A stretch of 11,065 nt of DNA, taken from JAFGQJ01 sp964588525 (GTDB taxonomy: Bacteria; Spirochaetota; Spirochaetia; SZUA-6; DRHE01). Numbering within the stretch: the first letter of the stretch is position 1; the number at the start of each line of letters is the position of its first letter. The position numbers and the translations under genes were made by a program. Under the pieces are notes generated by a model that saw only the letters and a list, made by a program, of their open reading frames with translations, was not told the DNA's origin and did not search any database. The DNA lies in contig CAZPQC010000125.1 of the NCBI GenBank assembly GCA_964588525.1, positions 1 to 11,065 on the forward strand, written 5' to 3'. This document shows, piece after piece, positions 6,955 through 11,065 of this stretch.

Positions 6955-7698
6955 CCTGCCGCTGCGCCTCAGCGGCCAGTAGCGGTACAGCACCCTTCCC
7001 AAAATCTGATCCCGCGGGATCGGTCCCCAGGAGCGGGAATCACTGGACCCCTGGCGGTTGTCTCCCAGCAGGAAGTACTGATCTTTTCCCAACGTCAGCG
7101 GGGGATGCTCACCGGAAAAGGGAAACTCTTTCGCCCACCCCTGCGGTAAAGACTCGAGGAGGACATCGTAGGACTCGGGAATCAACTCCTTCTCGGCGAC
7201 AAAGGCGCTGCTGCCTTCCGGGCGAATATAGGCGGTAAATCCGGAAATCTGGATCGTGTCGCCCGGGACGGCCACGATCCTCTTGACCATATATGCGGGA
7301 ACTCGTCTTCCCGATTCATCCCGGACCGCACTGCCTCGCTGGAAGGAGAAAAAGCGGATCAGAGGTTCTATGAGGGATAGCGGCACGCTCGGACGGCCGT
7401 ACATCGGGGAGTGAATGACAACGATATCCCCTCGCGCGGGCTCCCGCACGGGTGGAAGCCTGGCCGAAAAAAAGAGAAATCTGGCTCCGTAGATCAGGGG
7501 GGACACGAAGATACGGTCCTTGGCCTTCAGAAGCGGTTCCATAGAGGAGGATTCCACCTGGAAGGTCGCCAGGAACATACTGGAGATGATGAGGTAGAGG
7601 ATCAGAGTCAGGAGCAGCAGCTTCAGCAGTTTTCGCACGAGTCCCCGGCCCATACGGCCAGCGAAACCAGAGCTGTATCGTTCGTAGGTCGAATACAT
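6949..7698 (-). CDS. lepB: type I signal peptidase (shorter paralogue)
   Basis: Membrane-bound serine protease that removes signal peptides from exported proteins on the outer face of the cytoplasmic membrane. A single N-terminal membrane helix (about residues 23-45, rich in Leu and Ile) is followed by the catalytic serine S52 in ESSSMEPLL, the catalytic lysine K139 in MVKRIVAVPGD, and box E with GDNRQGSSDSR at 212-222. At 249 residues it is a normal length for the family. ATG 7698 overlaps the TGA of the upstream paralogue by one base (TGATG), which suggests coupled translation; a TTG one codon earlier is possible but less likely. The stop overlaps the convergent kinase gene by 6 bases. The C-terminal box GRVLYRYWPL is shared with the neighbouring paralogue, so the two genes are a diverged tandem pair. 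Confidence 0.93.
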   Translation of the reverse strand: MYSTYERYSSGFAGRMGRGLVRKLLKLLLLTLILYLIISSMFLATFQVESSSMEPLLKAKDRIFVSPLIYGARFLFFSARLPPVREPARGDIVVIHSPMYGRPSVPLSLIEPLIRFFSFQRGSAVRDESGRRVPAYMVKRIVAVPGDTIQISGFTAYIRPEGSSAFVAEKELIPESYDVLLESLPQGWAKEFPFSGEHPPLTLGKDQYFLLGDNRQGSSDSRSWGPIPRDQILGRVLYRYWPLRRSGRL

Positions 7699-8720
7699 CA
7701 ACGGAAGCCGCCGAGCCGGGTAATCGGCCAGTAGCGGAAAAGCGCCCGACCCAGCACTTTTTCCATGCGAACAGGCCCGAAGTAGCGGGCATCCCGGGAG
7801 TCATCCCGGTTATCCCCCATGGGAAAGATCCTGTCCTCGGGTACGTACCATCCCCGTTCGAGCAGGCGCCACTGGCTCTGAAAGAGGTGACTGTACGGTT
7901 TTAATGCGTAGAGAGTTTTGTATCGCCATTTTTCCACGGCAACGTTGTCGATCAGACTCTGTTGGTGCCAGGAAACGTTGCCGTCTTCACCTTTTGAAGT
8001 CCTAAAGTACCGATTGATCGCACTTTCCTGATCTTCGGTTGGATTCAAACCACTGTCCAGCAATGCCAGACCGATCCCGGCCTTTTCGAAGAACCCATAT
8101 TCGGAGGGAGAGAACATTCTGCGGATTTCGTAGTTAAAACCCAGAGTCTCTTTGAGCTCTTGCTCCGGTATCCAATCCGCTTCTCCTGGGAGGAGGAACT
8201 CGACATTTCCCTGATTCAATCGCAGGCGGTCCCCGGGCATACCCACGGCCCGCTTGATCAGGAAGTGGTGCTTGGGATTGCCGAACTCGTCCCTGTCGAT
8301 ATCAACCAGGGAGAGGGTTACCATGTAGATCACCCGCTGCAGAATATCCATCATCGGACCGATCGGAATATAGGAGGGATTCTCGAAGATGATTATCTCC
8401 GCGCGGCGGGGCTTCCGTGGACTGGGCAGCTTCATCATGCCCGGAACCAGCTCGGGCCCGTAGATCAGTTTGTTTACGAAGATCCTATCTCCGATCTCCA
8501 GGGTGGAAACCATGGATTGCGAGGGAATCTGGTAGGCTTGGAGAAAGAACTGGTTGATCAGAAGCACGATGAGCACTGCTGACCCGATCGCTTCCAGCCA
8601 ATCGAGAATCACATTTTTCTGTTTCTGGCGTTCTTTTTTTACCAGCCTCCGCCGTTTCCGCCAGGTGAGAAAGCGTTCGGTCGTACGCTGTACTTTTACA
8701 CCCCAATCGTAAAAATCCAC
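7698..8720 (-). CDS. lepB: type I signal peptidase (long paralogue with insertion)
   Basis: Second leader peptidase, transcribed first in the pair. Numbered from GTG 8720 (340 residues): a very basic cytoplasmic stretch (about 16-36), one membrane helix (about 38-60), catalytic serine S69 in IPSQSMVSTL, catalytic lysine K156 in FLIKRAVGMPGD, and box E GDNRDDSRD at 302-310. Between the lysine box and box E are about 145 residues, clearly more than in the neighbouring copy (about 70), which gives an enlarged periplasmic domain. An upstream in-frame GTG at 8780 would add 20 residues unlike the family, with Cys-rich, non-basic sequence. GTG 8720 has GGAG at 8730-8733, 9 bases away, and is preferred. 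It ends with a 1-base overlap to the next lepB. Why two enzymes are kept is not visible; different substrate ranges are plausible. Confidence 0.93.
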   Translation of the reverse strand: MDFYDWGVKVQRTTERFLTWRKRRRLVKKERQKQKNVILDWLEAIGSAVLIVLLINQFFLQAYQIPSQSMVSTLEIGDRIFVNKLIYGPELVPGMMKLPSPRKPRRAEIIIFENPSYIPIGPMMDILQRVIYMVTLSLVDIDRDEFGNPKHHFLIKRAVGMPGDRLRLNQGNVEFLLPGEADWIPEQELKETLGFNYEIRRMFSPSEYGFFEKAGIGLALLDSGLNPTEDQESAINRYFRTSKGEDGNVSWHQQSLIDNVAVEKWRYKTLYALKPYSHLFQSQWRLLERGWYVPEDRIFPMGDNRDDSRDARYFGPVRMEKVLGRALFRYWPITRLGGFR

Positions 8721-8729
8721 TATCCAGCT

Positions 8730-8733
8730 CTCC
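8730..8733 (-). promoter_or_regulatory. ribosome binding site deciding the start of the long lepB
   Basis: GGAG on the minus strand, 9 bases before GTG 8720. No comparable site precedes the alternative GTG at 8780, so this supports the shorter 340-residue reading. Confidence 0.6.
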
Positions 8734-8772
8734 GATAGACAACTTGTAGAATCGGCACAGGTTCTCGTAATT

Positions 8773-8800
8773 AGTATCACGAATCCTCTCCGATTGACAA
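8773..8800 (-). promoter_or_regulatory. candidate promoter for the lepB pair
   Basis: On the minus strand TTGTCA (8800-8795, 5 of 6 matches to the -35 consensus) is followed after 16 bases by GATACT (8778-8773, 4 of 6 matches to the -10 consensus). It would start transcription near 8766, downstream of GTG 8780, in line with translation from GTG 8720. Its -35 box overlaps the -35 box of the divergent promoter. Confidence 0.35.
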
Positions 8801-8822
8801 GGCAACTTGCCCCTCCTATAAT
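8794..8822 (+). promoter_or_regulatory. consensus sigma-70 promoter, TTGACA-17-TATAAT
   Basis: TTGACA at 8794-8799 and TATAAT at 8817-8822 match the consensus perfectly with the optimal 17-base spacer. Transcription would start about 8829-8831, only 2-4 bases before ATG 8833. It would drive the PEGA/SUMF1-like gene and probably smpB behind it. Confidence 0.85.
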
Positions 8823-8832
8823 TCTCCGAGCT

Positions 8833-10488
8833 ATGGCTAAGAAGAAGCGGAAACCGATCAGACGAAAACCACATCCTCCAGATGCCCGAGAGGAGCGGAA
8901 CGAAGTTGTTCTAAAGCCGTTTCTCGGTTTATCCCCGGGGCTCTATTTGACAATACTCTACGCCCTGTTGATTCTGTTCATTCTGTTCATGTTTCTCTTT
9001 TTCAAAGGCTTACGCGACAAAGGTGAGTACCTGCGAGTTACGACTTTTCCACCCGGCGCGTCCGTCAGAGTCGATGACCTGTATGTAGGCTCATCCCCCT
9101 GTGAGGTGCTTGTCAAACAGGGAAACCATACAGTTACGATCAGCAAACCCTACTTTGATTCAGTGGTCCTCGAGGACGTATTTCGAGGCCCGGTGTTCGG
9201 CACTCTTTTCGTGCGTCCTCGTCGTGTTCTGAATGTCGATTTAGTGCTCGCTGATCCGGAGGCTTTGGTTAGGGAAGGGATAGAGGATTTTGCTGCAAAT
9301 CCTCACATTCCCGAAATTCTCGTGGAAACGGTCTGGGGCGGCAACAATTCTCCCTCTGGAATCAAAGATTTGTATTATTTTGTGGACAAAGCAAAGTATT
9401 TTATTACAAATTCTTTACAGCTGCACAGCTATTTGTATGCCCTGAGCTCGGTCGAGGCCAACACAGGAATCATGACCCCGACCAGTCTTATTTCAACTGT
9501 AAATAAAATAGTACAACTTAATCAAAAGTATGAGAATTTTCCTTTTTGGTTGGCCGTCGTGCTCCAGGATGAGGCAGCCCAACGCGTGGTGGACACCCCG
9601 TGGTTCACAGATGTACTGGCTGGCTACCGTACGCGCTACAATCAACTTCGAACGCAGGCTCGGATCGTCCAGCCGTCCACCGGCGGCAGTTCAATCATTG
9701 TTCAAGGATTGCGCTTCGTGAATGTTCCGGGGGGAGAGTTGCTTCAGGGAGATGGTGAAGACGGATTCGCCTCAGTGCAGCTCCCCCACCCCGTCTCTGT
9801 TCCCGCTTTTTTCATGAGCGAAAGCGAAGTGACGAACAGGGTATTTAAAACCTTTCTCGAGGAAAATCCCGAATGGGCTCTCGCGAACAAACCGTCACTT
9901 ATCGAGCGGGGACTTGTGGATGAGCAGTATCTTTTAGACTGGCAGAACACGATAGACCAGCCGGATTGGGAAGAGCTGCCCGTTACCAGCGTCTCTTTTT
10001 TCGCCGCCCGGGCATTCTGCCAATGGCTGACCTCCAAGCTGCCTCCGGCGTATTCGGACTACCCATCACGGCTTCCTTTCGAGTCGGAGTGGGAGTGGGC
10101 GGCTCGGGGCGGCCTGGTCGGGGCGGATTACCCCACGGGCCGGCCATCGATGCAAGATCACTTTTTCTCTCCAGGTATCGAAGGCCCCTCCCCGGTCGGC
10201 GGTTCCCCGCGAAATGGGTATGGACTGCAGGACATGACAGGTAATGTTTGGGAGTGGTGCCTGGATTGGTACTCTCCTGTTAAGTACCTGTTCAGCTCGT
10301 TGAACCCTGAAAATAACAACTTCGACTCGAGCCAAGAGCTGGCCCTGGGCGTGGAGAAGGTGATCCGGGGAGGGTCATGGGCCAACGAGCAGGAGCTGAT
10401 CAAAGTATCCACAAGAGGCTCTCAGCCCCCCGACTGGTGCACCCCCTACCTCGGTTTCCGGGTTATCCTGTCGAGGTACGCTCCTTGA
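8833..10488 (+). CDS. membrane-anchored PEGA and SUMF1/FGE-like domain protein
   Basis: A 551-residue protein with a very basic N-terminus (KKKRKPIRRKP), one membrane helix at about 36-57, then an extracytoplasmic part. A PEGA-like domain at about 66-137 (TTFPPGASVRVDD, SSPCEVLVKQGNHTVTISKP) is followed by a region of about 150 residues with no recognised motif. A C-terminal SUMF1/formylglycine-generating-enzyme-like fold spans about 288-547 (MSESEVTNRVFKTFL; LPVTSVSFFAARAFCQWLT; RLPFESEWEWAARGG; GLQDMTGNVWEWCLDWY; VIRGGSW; GFRV). The cysteine pair of genuine formylglycine enzymes is absent: the segment after GGSW has no Cys, and only C536 lies nearby. It is therefore likely a binding or structural module, not a sulfatase activator. 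PEGA domains are usually linked to surface or envelope functions. The ATG 8833 start fits the basic N-terminus; an in-frame TTG at 8794 is the promoter -35 box. No Shine-Dalgarno sequence is visible. smpB follows with overlapping stop/start. Confidence 0.85.
   Translation: MAKKKRKPIRRKPHPPDAREERNEVVLKPFLGLSPGLYLTILYALLILFILFMFLFFKGLRDKGEYLRVTTFPPGASVRVDDLYVGSSPCEVLVKQGNHTVTISKPYFDSVVLEDVFRGPVFGTLFVRPRRVLNVDLVLADPEALVREGIEDFAANPHIPEILVETVWGGNNSPSGIKDLYYFVDKAKYFITNSLQLHSYLYALSSVEANTGIMTPTSLISTVNKIVQLNQKYENFPFWLAVVLQDEAAQRVVDTPWFTDVLAGYRTRYNQLRTQARIVQPSTGGSSIIVQGLRFVNVPGGELLQGDGEDGFASVQLPHPVSVPAFFMSESEVTNRVFKTFLEENPEWALANKPSLIERGLVDEQYLLDWQNTIDQPDWEELPVTSVSFFAARAFCQWLTSKLPPAYSDYPSRLPFESEWEWAARGGLVGADYPTGRPSMQDHFFSPGIEGPSPVGGSPRNGYGLQDMTGNVWEWCLDWYSPVKYLFSSLNPENNNFDSSQELALGVEKVIRGGSWANEQELIKVSTRGSQPPDWCTPYLGFRVILSRYAP
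10473..10477 (+). promoter_or_regulatory. ribosome binding site deciding the smpB start
   Basis: GAGGT lies 7 bases before TTG 10485, within the end of the preceding gene. It selects a 160-residue SmpB over longer in-frame readings that start as early as 10377. Confidence 0.7.
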
Positions 10489-10967
10489 GCGATTCCTCTC
10501 AATCCGGAAAACCCGGGAAAAAAACCCTCGCCGTAAACAGAAAAGCCCGATACAACTACGCCGTCCAGGACACCCTGGAGTGCGGGATCGAGCTGCGCGG
10601 GACCGAGGTGAAATCCATGAAGGAACGGAGCTTCTCCTTCAGCGACGCCTACGCAAAGATCGACAACGGCGAGCTGTGGCTGGTAGGGCTTCATATCACC
10701 CCGTATAAGTTCGGCAACATCTACAACCACGAACCGGACCGCACCCGCAAGCTACTGGTCCACAGACAGGAGATCAAACGTCTGTCCAGAAAGGTCAACG
10801 AACGCGGCTTGACCCTGATCCCCCTCTCGTTTTATCTTAAAAAGGGTATCGTAAAGCTGGAGCTCGGCATCTGTCGGGGCAAACGGGTGGTTGACAAGCG
10901 CCAGGATATCAAGCACCGCGATCTGAAACGTGATGCCGAACGGGCTCTTCGATACAAGGATTATTGA
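10485..10967 (+). CDS. smpB: SsrA-binding protein SmpB
   Basis: Small RNA-binding protein that binds tmRNA and brings it to ribosomes stalled at the end of broken messages, in the trans-translation rescue pathway. The OB-fold core is typical: NRKARYNYAV, LECGIELRGTEVKS, SFSDAYAKI, WLVGLHITPY, the conserved His/Asp stretch NHEPDRTRKLLVHR, and FYLKKGIVKLELGICRGK. The lysine/arginine-rich C-terminal tail (DKRQDIKHRDLKRDAERAL) inserts into the mRNA channel in this family. From TTG 10485 the protein is 160 residues, normal for SmpB. TTG overlaps the TGA of the upstream gene (TTGA), giving translational coupling. The tmRNA gene begins about 20 bases after its stop, the partner RNA being encoded directly beside it. 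Confidence 0.97.
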   Translation: MSDSSQSGKPGKKTLAVNRKARYNYAVQDTLECGIELRGTEVKSMKERSFSFSDAYAKIDNGELWLVGLHITPYKFGNIYNHEPDRTRKLLVHRQEIKRLSRKVNERGLTLIPLSFYLKKGIVKLELGICRGKRVVDKRQDIKHRDLKRDAERALRYKDY

Positions 10968-10986
10968 TTTTTTTGTGATCGATCGA

Positions 10987-11065
10987 GGGGGTGCACCGGA
11001 TTCGACTGAGGTTTTGTTGGACCAAGGGTTGCAGGTGGAGCGCCAATCTCCTAAAAGTGGCACAA
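10987..11065 (+). ncRNA. ssrA: tmRNA, 5' part (runs off the window)
   Basis: Transfer-messenger RNA, which acts as tRNA and then as a template for a degradation tag. The 5' end starts GGGGGTGCACCGGATTCGAC, matching the conserved tRNA-like acceptor start and the GGATTCGACT element of bacterial tmRNAs. A following helix, GGTGGAG pairing with CTCC around a short loop (about 11033-11053), closely resembles the same region of Treponema tmRNA from memory. The reading-frame tag and 3' CCA end lie beyond the window. The 5' boundary is placed at the first G of the G-run; the mature end is normally made by RNase P. It stands directly after smpB. Confidence 0.93.

Noticed and set aside
6959..6975. Hairpin CCGCTG / CAGCGG just after the kinase stop as a terminator
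   Set aside because: The 6-base stem has no T-run after it on either strand and encodes the C-terminus of the signal peptidase.
8160..8582. Open frame on the plus strand opposite the long lepB
   Set aside because: It is the antisense of conserved signal-peptidase coding DNA, rich in His and Gln as expected for a shadow frame.
8721..8780. Longer reading of the upstream lepB from GTG 8780
   Set aside because: The extra 20 residues do not look like a signal peptidase N-terminus, the codon has no ribosome-binding site, and a candidate -10 box covers it.
8794..8832. Extension of the envelope-protein gene to TTG 8794
   Set aside because: That TTG is the -35 box of a perfect promoter, so it would not be transcribed from it; the ATG at 8833 gives a sensible basic N-terminus.
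10377..10484. N-terminal extension of SmpB by 36 residues
   Set aside because: It lies wholly inside the preceding gene and adds sequence unlike SmpB; TTG 10485 has a good ribosome-binding site and gives normal length.
10968..10974. Run of seven T after smpB as a rho-independent terminator
   Set aside because: I find no stable hairpin immediately upstream of it.

Overview
The window looks like a chromosomal segment of a free-living spirochaete or close relative. The best phylogenetic hint is the partial tmRNA gene at the right edge: its 5' end and the following hairpin closely resemble the Treponema tmRNA as I remember it. Most of the DNA is about 52-58 % GC in lines counted by hand. A central block (about 2460-4980) is clearly AT-richer, at about 30-50 %. 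Genes are tightly packed and no gene-free stretch exceeds 100 bases.

Left part (1-4330, all + strand). Four closely spaced genes look like part of a small acyl or natural-product pathway: a class I SAM methyltransferase open at the left edge, an acyl-CoA-synthetase-like AMP ligase with an aberrant P-loop and no C-terminal catalytic lysine, an 83-residue acyl carrier protein, and a B12-binding radical SAM enzyme whose GTG start lies inside the carrier-protein gene. The cluster probably continues to the left. Its product cannot be read from this window.

Middle (4429-6954, + strand). One 841-residue protein joins a roughly six-helix membrane sensor domain, a histidine kinase core, a receiver domain and an HD-GYP cyclic-di-GMP phosphodiesterase domain. 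It is a complete sensor-to-second-messenger chain in one polypeptide, reminiscent of RpfC plus RpfG. GC content jumps exactly where the membrane domain ends, so the sensor module belongs compositionally to the AT-rich carrier-protein/radical-SAM block and the kinase-output part to the host background.

Right part (6949-11065). Two tandem type I signal peptidase genes on the - strand share a 1-base stop/start overlap; the distal one overlaps the kinase gene tail to tail by 6 bases. Divergently, a consensus sigma-70 promoter (TTGACA, 17 bases, TATAAT) sits only 10 bases before the ATG of a membrane-anchored PEGA / SUMF1-like protein, which suggests an almost leaderless mRNA. The next gene is smpB, starting at a TTG that overlaps the upstream stop, then ssrA (tmRNA). 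SmpB and tmRNA together rescue stalled ribosomes. This right part is conserved housekeeping DNA; the left and middle parts are the accessory, more unusual portion.
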